A stretch of DNA of 30,298 nt from JADKIH01 sp031427625 (lineage in GTDB: Bacteria > Bacteroidota > Bacteroidia > AKYH767-A > 2013-40CM-41-45), in assembly GCA_031427625.1 (NCBI GenBank), contig JANPNV010000141.1:1-30298 (forward strand), given 5' to 3'. Each line of letters starts with the position of its first letter. The stretch's first letter is position 1. Both the position numbers and the translations under genes were made by a program. This document shows positions 7,147-16,673 of the stretch, one piece after another. The notes under the pieces were generated by a model. The model made no database searches. It was not told the DNA's origin and worked only from the letters and a program-made list of their open reading frames with translations.

Positions 7147-10100
7147 TTATTGAACGATCACTTTTAATGTGATCGCACTTTTTTCATTCTCTGCTTTGAG
7201 GAAATAGATTCCTGCAGCAATATCCGATAGCGTAAGAGTATGAAAGAATTCTCCGTTGAAAGATCTTACTTTTTCGTTTCTCACTATTTTCCCATCGGCC
7301 GACATTAATTTCAGGAGTAAATATTTTGATGAAGGATCTGAAAGCTTCACAAAAATTCTGTCATGTGCAGGATTTGGAAATACCTGCAACGGTAATATAG
7401 CCGCATTGTTCTCAATTCCTGTACTGATTAAAATCAAGACCTGATCTGTGGAGGTACAACCATTTCCATCAGTAACAATAACAGAATACAATCCCTGTGA
7501 TGATACTGAAATACTTGTGTTGTTACTTCCGGTGGACCAGGAGTAAGAACTAAAGCCCGCGCCGGCATCTAGCACAATGTTTTGTCCGAATGGTAAAAGG
7601 ATAGTATCCGGTCCGAGGAAAACAAGAATCGGAGAATGAATGCTTGCATTAACAGGAGTGGCACTACCAATACATCCTGATTGTGCAACTGCATAGTATG
7701 TTGTCGAAGAAGTAAGCAATGGTGTAGTGAATGTGCTTCCCTGTCCAATAATATTTCCTCCCGGCTGATCATACCAAAGCACACCATCACCAGGCACTGA
7801 AGCAACTGCAGACAATGTCAGAATTCCACTTCCGCAGGAAGATGCATTTGTTATAGATGTAATACGTGATTCACCAATTAAGGCAGACACAGGAGTTCTG
7901 TTGCTTTGACATCCATTATCAGCTTCAGCATAATAAACCGTAGTAGAAAATAAGAATGGAGTTATAAAATCAGAGCCTGTACCAACGAGCGTTCCTCCAG
8001 AGTTTGAATCATACCAGGAAATATTCAGAATTGAATTCGCATGAAGTGTAAGTACTCCCGTTGAACATCTGATGCTATCTGTTGCAGTAGGTGCAGGAGG
8101 AACGGAATCAATATCTGCCTCCACGTGAACGCGGGCACTGTTGCATCCGAGACCGGCATCAGCATAAAATATTGTTGACGTAGTGATTGAAGGTGTCGTA
8201 AAATAATATCCTGAACCGAGTAAGTTTCCTCCTAACTGTGCATCATACCAATTTACCTGAACAGGCGAAGTGGCTCTGATCACTAATGTTCCGGGGCCAC
8301 ACCGGCTTGTATCATGCACACTTGGAACATTCGGAATATTTACAATTAACGCCTGGACTGTAACACGGTTGCTTCTGCAAGATGTACCGGTTTCAACATA
8401 ATAAGATGTATTTGATATTAAAGTTGGTGTTGTAAAAGTGGTTCCCGTATTTAAAAGATTTCCTCCTGAAGCAGCACTATACCAATATATCTGCTGAGAA
8501 GATGTAGCCGATAATGTTACTGGTCCAGAACCACAACGGGAAATATCATTTGCTACAGGCGCAGAAGGAATGGCATCGATAATAGCTTTTATCAGAATCC
8601 TGCTGCTACCACATGAATTTTTGTTTGATTCGGCATAGTAATTTTTTGTTGAAGTAATAAATGGTGTCGTAAATGTTGCACCTGAATCAAGGATTGCAGT
8701 GCTGACCGATGAAGCATACCAAAATATCTGTGAGCCTGAAGATGCTGCCAATACAACTGTGCCTGAACCACATCTTGAACTGTCGGAACCTGTAGGAGCA
8801 GCGGGAATAGGGTTAATGAAGGCCTGTACAGAAACCCGTGCGCTGACACAACCAACGGGACCAGCTTCTGCATAATAAGTAGTTGTTGAATTGAGTGATG
8901 GAGTTGTAAATGTTAACCCTGTTCCGATAGATGTTCCACCTGATGAAGACGAAAACCAATAAACAGTGCTGGAGGAATTTGCGGTGATAGTTAAAACTCC
9001 GGGGCCACAACGCGCTACATCAGATAAAACTGGTGTGGCTCCTGTTCCGTTGACAATAGCCTGAACTGAAATTCTTGCACTCCGGCAGTTGTCTCCGGTT
9101 TCAAGATAATAGGTTGTTGTAGTTGTCAGGACTGGCGTAGTATAGGTTGATCCTGTTCCGACAGAAGTACCTCCCGAAGCAACAGTGTACCAATAAATTT
9201 GTTGCGGAGAGGTTGCTGTAAGCGTTACAATTCCCGAATTACACCTGGCCACATTATTTGCAACAGGAATTGCCGGAACTGGGTCGACAATCGCCTGCGC
9301 CACTGTTCGTGAACTTCTGCATGCATTGCCCGCTTCCGCATAGTAGTTTGTCGTTACAGAAATTACTGGAGTTACAAATGTACTTCCTGTGCCAAGCACA
9401 GTTCCTCCTGATGCAGAATTGTACCAGTTAATTTGTTCAGTGGAAGTTGCATTTAATGTAACAGTTCCGGTTCCACAGCGATTAACGTTTGCAGAAGTTG
9501 GCGCAGGTGGATACGAACTTATAATGGCCTGAACAGGAACCATACCGCTTAAACAATTATATCCGGTAACGGCATAGAATGTTTGGGTCGCTGAGAGAAA
9601 CGGTGTTGTAAATACAGAACCCGTATAAAGTAAATTTCCTCCTGAAGCGGCATCATACCAGTAAACTTGCTGTGTGGCTGTGGCCGTAAGTGTAACTTCT
9701 CCGGTACTACAGATTGTAACATCAGGAGCTACCGGATTTGGAGGTATCGGAATAATTATAGCAATGGCTACGACTCGTACACTAGGACAACCACCATTTG
9801 CCTCAACATAAAATGTATCGGTAGCAGAAAGAGTTCTTGTAAATGATGGTCCTGTTCCCAATAATGTACCGCCTGACTGTGACGAATACCAGGAAATAGG
9901 AGAAGGAGAATTTGCAGTTAAAGTTATTGCTCCCGACCCGCATCTTGAAGAATCATATGCACTTGGCACAGGCGATGTATTAACAATCACATGCACTTCT
10001 ACTCTCTGACTAGGACATGTAGTACCTGCTTCAACATAAAATGATGTATCAGAATTTAAAATATTCGTTGTGTATGTTCCTCCGGTATAAAGTAATCCGC

Positions 10101-13100
10101 CACCCGAGAAAGCATTGTACCACCTCAATGATGGATTACCACTTGCAGTAAGTGCAACTGTTCCCGGACCACATCTATTTCCATCGCTTGTTACCGGAAC
10201 CGCAGTAATCGGAATTATTGTTGCCGATGCCTCTGTTGAAACACTTTGACAGCTACTACCTGTTCTCGCATAATAATTTGTTGTTTGAGAAATAATTCCT
10301 GTCATAAAAGTATTTCCGCTTCCAAGCAGGTTTCCTCCTACTGAGGAATCAAACCAGAAAACAGTATCGCTCGAAGTTGCTGTAAGAGTGAGCGCTCCAC
10401 TGCCGCATCGCGAATCAGAAGTTGTTTGCGGCGCAGGATGCTGACTAACTACTGTAATTACTGTGGGATCAGAAACTGTCGAACATCCCTGACTTGTAAT
10501 TCTAACTGTATAAGACCCACTTGAATTTGCCGTATAAGTTGACGAAGTCGCACCCGGAATATTAATATTATTATTTCTCCATTGATAGGTGTACACACTT
10601 ACATTGGTCGCATTCAAATCAACCGTATTGCCAGAACAAAATGTTGTACTACCGGTAATCGTAACAGGAATAGACAGATTAGAACTAAATGCCCGGCCCG
10701 GAGAACCGCCTATGCATCCGGCAAACCAATTGCTTCCATTGTTCGGATCTGCTGTATTTGCTGATAGTTCACAAGTATATCCTAAGCCGTCTGCCAATAC
10801 AGGCCATGGCGAAATATCCTGATAAAAGAATGAAAGATATAATGTATTTAAATGATTGAAGAGCCTTATCTGATCTCCTGCATTGCCGAAATTAAATCCA
10901 AGTGGTCCGATTCTATTTGTAACCGTTGGGAATTGCGACTTAAATTTTACCGAATCTTCTGTTATTACTAGGTATCCATTGGGAGCAATAACAGTTCCCG
11001 TTGGGAAATAATAATTATGATTATCGTTACCATCACTCAACCTCCATCCTGAAATATTCAGTATGGTAGTTCCGTAATTGTGAAGCTCAATCCAATCACC
11101 GGCATTGTATGCTGAATCAGGATTATAATTCAGTTCACTGACACACATTTTTGCAGTTGTAGAAGATCCGGTAAAATAAGCCGTGACAACATCACTGGAG
11201 GTAAAATCATAAGTTACAGACTGATTAAAATTATTTGAAGTAATTATATTCTGTGATCGCCAATGATCGAATATAAATCCGGGATTAGGAATTGCTGTTA
11301 TTGTTACAGGATTTCCTTTAAAATAAATTCCTGACCATGGAAGTGATGTAGGTGTAATTGTACTTATCTCTATTCTTCCTGAACCAGCTGGTGATGCCTG
11401 CAATGTTAAAGTAACCTGACCTCCTAAGCCGAAATCCGTATTGATGAAATTTCTCATCTTAGCAGGACGTGCATTGGCGAAATTCATCATTGTTGTAATG
11501 TTGCTTTGCCAAGTCGTCATATTACTTCCCCATTTCGCAAAATGTGCTGGCATATCGTATGACATCGTATCGCGGAATGATTTCATATACGCATCAATAT
11601 TCGAAGGAAGAAAAATCGTATTCAATAAATCGGCATATCGATTGATAAAATCGCGCTTGTATGTCGGATTATTAAGGATAGCATCAAACATTCTTGAACT
11701 ATAACTGAAGGCTGCCGGTGTACGCGCAATTGCAAGTCTGTCATCGTTAACGTTACCATATAAAGCTAAACCAAAATCTAAATCATAAACGAAATATCTC
11801 AATTTTGAACCGGGAGCATTGGGTCTCCACATTTGAATATTATTTGTCCAATCTCCTATCCAATCTCCATTGTTATAAAATGTTTCAGCTACGAAATAGT
11901 CAGTGTAATTTTTTAAATCAAATCTTTCGTTGAAGTAATCATAATATTGTTGAGTTAATGGAGACTGCACTGTAGCATAATTATACAAATCCCAGAAACT
12001 TGCATCACTTCCCTCTTGTATCTTAATATTACTTCCAAATTCTTTTAAATAATCAATTTCACTTTTTCCAAGACCGAAATTGTTTTTCATCCAATGATGA
12101 TCATGATTTTCATTTAGCTGATACACTCCCCAATACGAACCATTCAAATATGCCACTGCAGGTTCTGCAGCCAGATAACCGGTATTTGTGGTTTTCAGAA
12201 TCCGCTCCATCATCGCATCCCTGAAATGAACGTTGTTCCAATCGGTACCTGAATTCCTAAGCACAATATTGTTGATTTTATCTACATACTGTTTATCCGG
12301 ATAAATTGGATATATAAACTCACCGGCTCCATACTTATCACTTAATTTAATTTCAAAACTCTTTTGAGCATGTGCACGGGAATAGTTACCATATATTTTA
12401 ATGTCAGCATCAAAACGTACAACAAGGTTTTTATTCTTGTCATAGTATTCAATCGTTGCAGGCTTTTCCCAATCCTGCCAGAAATTTGCACCGAAAAAAG
12501 GAGTTGTTGATGATGCATTGGGGCCCATTACATAAATCCCTGTATTATAATCCCACAGATTTAATGAATCTGTTGTAATCGAAAATGTTGACAAATTTGA
12601 ATTTGCATTGATTATATAACTATTGGTAATTAAAGGACTAGGGAGATACCCACTTGCAAAAACCACGGCCCTGATAACTGTGGATGAACTTATAATTATC
12701 GGTGATGAATAAATCGCACTTGAAATATTGGGGGTATTACCATTCGTTGTATAGCGAATGACGCCACCAGGAGTACTGTTGGTTAATGTGATCGTCTCCG
12801 TCGCCGAATAAAATCCACCTTGTCTTGAAAAAACAGGAACGTTTGCATATCCTGTATAGCATATCGAAGAATTGTTCGTTGCATTGGGAGTCGGAATAAA
12901 AACATAACACCAGTTAGCAGATCCATCCGGTTTTCTGCAATATGAATTATCAATTTCAAGTGATGGATAGGTAACCTGATCTATTAATGTTCCGGAAGGA
13001 TTATAAAAATACAATGTTTCCCCATAGCGGCTAAGTTTAAACTTTGCATTAAAATATTCTTTCGTCGGGGCACGAAACCATGATGGCACAGGAGAATATG

Positions 13101-13947
13101 TTGTTGCACTCGTACTCATTCCAAAAAACAGATAGGGTATAGAGGAAAGGTCATTGTCTGTTGCTGTTTTATTATGAGTTTCAACTGCCAGCACATTTGT
13201 GCCATTTTTTAGAAGTTGATTAAAAACAGATGGCAAAATAAAGAATGAATCAGGTTGCAACGACTGATACATCTGAGCTTCATGCACACTGTTTGCAAGT
13301 GCGTTCCACGCCGGACGAACTCCTGAAAATCCGATATTTGACCGGGCAATTTCAACACCATTCAGATAGGCAACGAAGGCATCATCATAATCCATCATGA
13401 AAACAACTTTCAAAATCTGAGATGTATCCGTTATTGTAAAAGTTTTCCTCATCATCACTGATGCACAAACAGGAACAACAGTTGCATCATCGCCATCGCC
13501 ATAGCCAATTCCTCCATTACCCGAACTCCAGGATGCCTGATTAAAACTCAGGTTTCTCCAGTTCGTATCTATGGCAGCACTACCAACTACATATTTCCAT
13601 GAAGATTGAGCATTAACAGACATCTCCCAGTGATCAACTAATCCCTGAACAGTGGAGTCAGATGCAAACACCAATGCCTTCTTTCCTGAATTCACATTAT
13701 ACGATGGAAAAGTAAATCGAAAAGGATTTGTAGGATCATCCGTCAACCCATAACCGGCAAGATTTACAGTCGAGCCGCCTGAATTATGTAATTCAATCCA
13801 GTCATCATTTTTACCATTTGAGTTTACGATTCCGGTAATATTGGTCGGACATATTTCATTGAAACCGACCTGACCATTCGCTTCCATATTAAAAAAAAGA
13901 AAAAGTAAAACCCAAGCATTCCAGGTTCTTAAACAAAAAAAATTCAT
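7147..13947 (-). CDS. Giant secreted CotH-domain protein with Ig-like repeats and T9SS sorting tail
   Basis: 2266 residues. A signal peptide (about 1-25, hydrophobic VLLFLFF, cleavage near NGQ) leads to lamin-tail-like segments (about 27-100 and 285-365) around a jelly-roll-like module (about 105-275, with DYDDAFVAYLNG). Next come a chitobiase-C-like module (about 371-445) and a CotH kinase-like domain (about 453-830; GDWIGDWTNNIQMW near 695, YFVYDLDFG near 720). An InlB-B/bacterial-repeat-like stretch (about 843-925) and another lamin-tail domain (about 933-1050) follow. After one Ig/PKD-like unit come twelve Ig-like units (about 1180-2105), one more beta domain, and a type A T9SS sorting domain (about 2183-2266, VFPNPAHDR). 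It is inferred to be exported by T9SS to the cell surface. Bacterial CotH activity is known for spore-coat kinases; the target here is unknown. Confidence 0.92.
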   Translation of the reverse strand: MNFFCLRTWNAWVLLFLFFNMEANGQVGFNEICPTNITGIVNSNGKNDDWIELHNSGGSTVNLAGYGLTDDPTNPFRFTFPSYNVNSGKKALVFASDSTVQGLVDHWEMSVNAQSSWKYVVGSAAIDTNWRNLSFNQASWSSGNGGIGYGDGDDATVVPVCASVMMRKTFTITDTSQILKVVFMMDYDDAFVAYLNGVEIARSNIGFSGVRPAWNALANSVHEAQMYQSLQPDSFFILPSVFNQLLKNGTNVLAVETHNKTATDNDLSSIPYLFFGMSTSATTYSPVPSWFRAPTKEYFNAKFKLSRYGETLYFYNPSGTLIDQVTYPSLEIDNSYCRKPDGSANWCYVFIPTPNATNNSSICYTGYANVPVFSRQGGFYSATETITLTNSTPGGVIRYTTNGNTPNISSAIYSSPIIISSSTVIRAVVFASGYLPSPLITNSYIINANSNLSTFSITTDSLNLWDYNTGIYVMGPNASSTTPFFGANFWQDWEKPATIEYYDKNKNLVVRFDADIKIYGNYSRAHAQKSFEIKLSDKYGAGEFIYPIYPDKQYVDKINNIVLRNSGTDWNNVHFRDAMMERILKTTNTGYLAAEPAVAYLNGSYWGVYQLNENHDHHWMKNNFGLGKSEIDYLKEFGSNIKIQEGSDASFWDLYNYATVQSPLTQQYYDYFNERFDLKNYTDYFVAETFYNNGDWIGDWTNNIQMWRPNAPGSKLRYFVYDLDFGLALYGNVNDDRLAIARTPAAFSYSSRMFDAILNNPTYKRDFINRYADLLNTIFLPSNIDAYMKSFRDTMSYDMPAHFAKWGSNMTTWQSNITTMMNFANARPAKMRNFINTDFGLGGQVTLTLQASPAGSGRIEISTITPTSLPWSGIYFKGNPVTITAIPNPGFIFDHWRSQNIITSNNFNQSVTYDFTSSDVVTAYFTGSSTTAKMCVSELNYNPDSAYNAGDWIELHNYGTTILNISGWRLSDGNDNHNYYFPTGTVIAPNGYLVITEDSVKFKSQFPTVTNRIGPLGFNFGNAGDQIRLFNHLNTLYLSFFYQDISPWPVLADGLGYTCELSANTADPNNGSNWFAGCIGGSPGRAFSSNLSIPVTITGSTTFCSGNTVDLNATNVSVYTYQWRNNNINIPGATSSTYTANSSGSYTVRITSQGCSTVSDPTVITVVSQHPAPQTTSDSRCGSGALTLTATSSDTVFWFDSSVGGNLLGSGNTFMTGIISQTTNYYARTGSSCQSVSTEASATIIPITAVPVTSDGNRCGPGTVALTASGNPSLRWYNAFSGGGLLYTGGTYTTNILNSDTSFYVEAGTTCPSQRVEVHVIVNTSPVPSAYDSSRCGSGAITLTANSPSPISWYSSQSGGTLLGTGPSFTRTLSATDTFYVEANGGCPSVRVVAIAIIIPIPPNPVAPDVTICSTGEVTLTATATQQVYWYDAASGGNLLYTGSVFTTPFLSATQTFYAVTGYNCLSGMVPVQAIISSYPPAPTSANVNRCGTGTVTLNATSTEQINWYNSASGGTVLGTGSTFVTPVISVTTNYYAEAGNACRSSRTVAQAIVDPVPAIPVANNVARCNSGIVTLTATSPQQIYWYTVASGGTSVGTGSTYTTPVLTTTTTYYLETGDNCRSARISVQAIVNGTGATPVLSDVARCGPGVLTITANSSSTVYWFSSSSGGTSIGTGLTFTTPSLNSTTTYYAEAGPVGCVSARVSVQAFINPIPAAPTGSDSSRCGSGTVVLAASSGSQIFWYASSVSTAILDSGATFTTPFITSTKNYYAESNKNSCGSSRILIKAIIDAIPSAPVANDISRCGSGPVTLSATSSQQIYWYSAASGGNLLNTGTTFTTPTLISNTSYYVETGTSCRSNRVTVQALIVNIPNVPSVHDTSRCGPGTLVIRATSPVQVNWYDAQLGGNLLGSGYYFTTPSITTSTIFYADAGLGCNSARVHVEADIDSVPPAPTATDSIRCSTGVLTLHANSILNISWYDSNSGGTLVGTGSDFITPFLFSTTVYYAEADNGCQSNRTPVSALIGESRITSITNASSCGSGILTLSAVASVPGDGVLWYDQPGGNIIGQGSTFTTPLLTSSTTYYAVAQSGCIGSATPVNASIHSPILVFLGPDTILLPFGQNIVLDAGAGFSSYSWSTGSNNTSISVSSQGLYSVIVTDGNGCTSTDQVLILISTGIENNAAILPLQVFPNPAHDRIFVKLSDPSSKYLLLKLMSADGKIVRNEKVRSFNGEFFHTLTLSDIAAGIYFLKAENEKSAITLKVIVQ
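7155..7184 (+). terminator. Likely rho-independent terminator for lpdA
   Basis: A 7-bp perfect stem CGATCAC/GTGATCG (7155-7161 and 7169-7175) with a 7-nt loop is followed on the plus strand by CACTTTTTT. It starts 36 nt after the lpdA stop and lies inside the 3' end of the convergent CotH-type gene, so one sequence serves as a terminator on one strand and codes for the last residues on the other. Confidence 0.6.
7630..10430 (-). repeat. Twelve tandem Ig-like (CHU_C-associated type) coding units
   Basis: The unit is about 78 residues. First-Cys codons lie near 10406, 10168, 9938, 9707, 9476, 9239, 9004, 8769, 8534, 8298, 8062 and 7835, a spacing of 228-236 nt. Consensus by eye: RCGxGxxxLTA, then WYxxxSGGxLLGTGxxFTTP, then TxYYAExGxxCxSxRV. 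Every unit keeps both cysteines. Nucleotide sequences have diverged, so this is an old expansion. Confidence 0.93.
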
Positions 13948-14347
13948 GTAAGAATATTTATAAAAAATAGATGAAATGTATTTCCTAACAGCCCTGTGTC
14001 CATGTATGATGTGGTGAAAATAATCAAAGTACCCTCGTTATTAAAGCGTTTGTGATGAATGTTCAATAATTGAGGGTAGATGATATATAAAGTGTTGTAT
14101 GGAAAGCTTATTTAATTCATAACCAATACCCTAAATTTTGGCTTATACATATTTGACTTTCAGTAAAATACATATACAACATCAGAAATCAATTTAGATA
14201 ACCACAGCAGAAAAACAGGTTCAATTACATATTCACACATATATTTTTGAACCAGCTAAAATCACCAGAAATTCATTCAAATATTAGCTTTGACTCACTA
14301 TTTCCATAAATTTTATTGATGGTGCTAAACAGAAAAAAGAAACTGTT
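13948..14347. other. 400-nt intergenic region between two minus-strand genes
   Basis: No credible gene was found. Two inverted repeats stand out: TACCCTC/GAGGGTA (14030-14036 and 14072-14078, extended by a TTATT/AATAA stretch) and GGTTCAA/TTGAACC (14218-14224 and 14247-14253). It should hold the promoter of the CotH-type gene; the best candidate is a one-mismatch -7 box TACATTTC about 27 nt before that ATG. It should also hold the 3' end of the DUF4907 transcript. Confidence 0.5.
14030..14078. repeat. Inverted repeat TACCCTC...GAGGGTA
   Basis: Seven perfectly paired bases are extended by five more (TTATT/AATAA) after one bulge, with a loop of about 22 nt. It sits 83-131 nt upstream of the CotH-type gene start. 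It may be an operator or an RNA hairpin; no T-run follows on either strand. Confidence 0.5.
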
Positions 14348-14830
14348 TTATTTAACTCCAAGACTGTCAAGTTCACGAGTATCAACCGTAGGCGGCATGA
14401 TGTGATTCCTAATTTTCTCAACCACAAATAGACCAACTTTCCTGGCATTATTTTCAGAATTGAAACCGTTATTTCCCGGAATGGCCGGAATATTTGGCTG
14501 ATGAACATATACCTTTCCATCGATCATAATATCGTATCCAAATCCACCACGGTCCTTATTCTCAAACGTTTTAACTTCAATTTTTTGTTCAGCGGATTTC
14601 GATGCATCAGATTTCTTTTCTAAAACAACTTTTTTGTTCTCTGCAGCATTCGTCACCTCATCCTTATTTGTTAAACTATCAGAAAGCTGAATGGATGCCG
14701 GCAATTGTTTAATTTCATTAACGGATGTTTCGCTTTTCTCCTTTCTGTCATTCACACAACCTATAATCAAATAAAAAAGGCAAAAAAATGCAGTGCCTGA
14801 AGCATGATATTTCATACGGCGATTTAACAT
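14348..14830 (-). CDS. DUF4907 domain lipoprotein
   Basis: 160 residues from the ATG at 14830; a TTG two codons further upstream and an internal ATG at 14815 are alternatives. A type II signal peptide ends in the lipobox LIIGC (Cys25, or Cys20 from the inner ATG), followed by a low-complexity, Lys/Glu/Ser-rich linker (about 27-85). The C-terminal domain (about 90-160) contains GGFGYDIMIDGKVYVHQPNI and PGNNGF, then IMPPTVDTRELDSLGV. This is the pattern of DUF4907, a small Bacteroidota-enriched envelope domain of unknown function. It lies 25 nt behind the M2 peptidase gene on the same strand, so the pair is probably one transcript of two lipoproteins. Confidence 0.85.
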   Translation of the reverse strand: MLNRRMKYHASGTAFFCLFYLIIGCVNDRKEKSETSVNEIKQLPASIQLSDSLTNKDEVTNAAENKKVVLEKKSDASKSAEQKIEVKTFENKDRGGFGYDIMIDGKVYVHQPNIPAIPGNNGFNSENNARKVGLFVVEKIRNHIMPPTVDTRELDSLGVK

Positions 14831-14855
14831 TATCAATTTATACTAATTAAATAAA

Positions 14856-16673
14856 TCACTCAGGTAATTCAAGAGTATATTTTCTTCCCTGATTTTCTTT
14901 TTTCAGATATTCTAACAATGGCTTAAAATATTCGAGCATTGCACGGGCACTTAAATCTTCACCCGTCTTATCTTTCAACAACTTTCTCCAGTCAACACTG
15001 CTTCCGGGATGCATAATATCTCCAATAAATTTACCAATCTCTTTATTGCCAAAATAATTTGTCTCATGTGGATCCTGATGAAGAATATTTTTAGCAATGT
15101 GATCGTGAATCTGAAAAAGGAGAATAAATGATAACGCATAGTCATAATATTGTGCGGGATCGTCATCAATATGCGTCTTCGTAGCAGGATCACAAAGATC
15201 CTCTGCTCTTAAAGAGGGAGGAATAATTCCCTGATATTTTTTTGCAAGCTCCCACCACCTCTTGTTCCACTGATCTTCAGGCAAATTATTGGCATACAAA
15301 TCATGCTCAAACATACTCATGGTTCCTGTACTCCAGGGAATAAATACGACATAATGAAGAGCATCTTTCAAAAGCTGTTTCATATCATCTGTCTTAACAG
15401 CAGAATCAACAAGACCCAAGCCCGCAGCAAAAGGCTTTTGCATTGCCGCAAGCCCCATCATGCTCCCAAGCGCTTCATGATAGGCGCGGTTTGCTCCTTC
15501 ACGAAGTAAATAAGGAACTTCAGGATTACTGTAGCTCAGATAATAATATATATGACCATATTCATGATGTACCGTTTCATACCACTGTGCATTCGGAACA
15601 ATACTCATAAGAGAACGAACATCTTTTTCAAGATCCATATGCCATGCAGAGGCATGAGTATTTTTTTTATAGCCTGCCATTTTTGCAACGGGATATAGAC
15701 TCGATTTTTCCCAGAATGATATGGGAAGCGAAGGGAAACCAAGTGACACATAAAATTTCTCACCTTGTCGTGCAACCCATTCTGCATCTTTATGACTTAA
15801 AGAACTATCAAGATTCAACCCTTCTACTGTTACCATCTCACTCCAGTCCTGTCCCCACCTGTTACTCAACCAATGTGCAGGCAGATAATCAGGGACGACT
15901 TTTGAAGCATATTTTTTTGAGAGCTCATAACGCATGTATGTATGTAACTCACGGTACAACGGAAAAAGTTCTTTATTGAATTTCTGAAGCATGTCAAGCA
16001 TCTCCTGGCTTGTCATGCCATAATCAGATACCTGATAGGTAAAATAATCAGGATAGCCTAAACCTTGCACTACCTTATTTCGAAGCTGACGAAGATTGAC
16101 AAGCCCTGCCTTTAAATCCTTACCCACTTCCTTACTTGCCTCCCATGCCCTGCGTCTGACAGTAGTATCTTTCGCTTCTGAAAGAATTGAGTCAATGTCA
16201 TTGGGCGTTACTTCCTTACCATCAAGCATAAACTTATAGCCGTACAGTTTTTCAGTCTGAGCAGTCCCCGCCTTAATCAATGCCTTAACTGTAGCATCTG
16301 CACTCTCAGGGTTTCCTGCTGCGAGGTAAAGTGCTTTTTTTAATTGTCTGATTTGAATTGGAGTAAGATCAGCTTCCCACGTCATGTATTCCGTAGCTTT
16401 TTTAATATTCTCATTGCTGCCCGTATACTTCGCAAGAGCTTCATCAGCAAGACCGGAATTATATGCATTCATCGTATCGCCTTCAACGATATGAGTATTT
16501 ACGGCCCACTGTCCCTCGCTGCTGGCTGTATATAGCTCCTTATATTTCTGATTGTATACATCAAGATATTCTTGAACTTCTTTCTGATGTGTTTCTTTCT
16601 GACTACTGCAAGACGTAAAAATAATAGTAGCTCCTGCAATAAAGGCGAGTGATTTTAGTGTTTTAATTCTCAT
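14856..16673 (-). CDS. M2 family (ACE-like) peptidyl-dipeptidase lipoprotein
   Basis: 605 residues from the ATG at 16673; an upstream in-frame TTG (16697) was rejected because it falls within a likely -7 box (TATACTTG, 16702-16695). The signal peptide RIKTLKSLAFIAGATIIFTSC ends with a lipobox Cys, predicting an outer-membrane or periplasmic lipoprotein. The catalytic motif TVHHEYGHIYYYLSYS holds HEYGH, and REGANRAYHEALGSMMGLAA supplies the third zinc ligand (Glu). This pairing is diagnostic of family M2 (angiotensin-converting-enzyme family), zinc enzymes that release C-terminal dipeptides. Length matches single-domain bacterial M2 enzymes. The likely job is trimming peptides in the periplasm for uptake. 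A DUF4907 lipoprotein follows. Confidence 0.93.
   Translation of the reverse strand: MRIKTLKSLAFIAGATIIFTSCSSQKETHQKEVQEYLDVYNQKYKELYTASSEGQWAVNTHIVEGDTMNAYNSGLADEALAKYTGSNENIKKATEYMTWEADLTPIQIRQLKKALYLAAGNPESADATVKALIKAGTAQTEKLYGYKFMLDGKEVTPNDIDSILSEAKDTTVRRRAWEASKEVGKDLKAGLVNLRQLRNKVVQGLGYPDYFTYQVSDYGMTSQEMLDMLQKFNKELFPLYRELHTYMRYELSKKYASKVVPDYLPAHWLSNRWGQDWSEMVTVEGLNLDSSLSHKDAEWVARQGEKFYVSLGFPSLPISFWEKSSLYPVAKMAGYKKNTHASAWHMDLEKDVRSLMSIVPNAQWYETVHHEYGHIYYYLSYSNPEVPYLLREGANRAYHEALGSMMGLAAMQKPFAAGLGLVDSAVKTDDMKQLLKDALHYVVFIPWSTGTMSMFEHDLYANNLPEDQWNKRWWELAKKYQGIIPPSLRAEDLCDPATKTHIDDDPAQYYDYALSFILLFQIHDHIAKNILHQDPHETNYFGNKEIGKFIGDIMHPGSSVDWRKLLKDKTGEDLSARAMLEYFKPLLEYLKKENQGRKYTLELPE

Noticed and set aside
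10582..10822. Plus-strand open frames inside the giant CotH-type gene
   Set aside because: They are antisense to conserved coding sequence, have no recognisable product and no promoter-like sequence ahead of them.
14284..14520. Second minus-strand frame overlapping the DUF4907 gene
   Set aside because: It is out of frame with the DUF4907 domain, has no signal or domain, and overlaps a convincing gene for most of its length.
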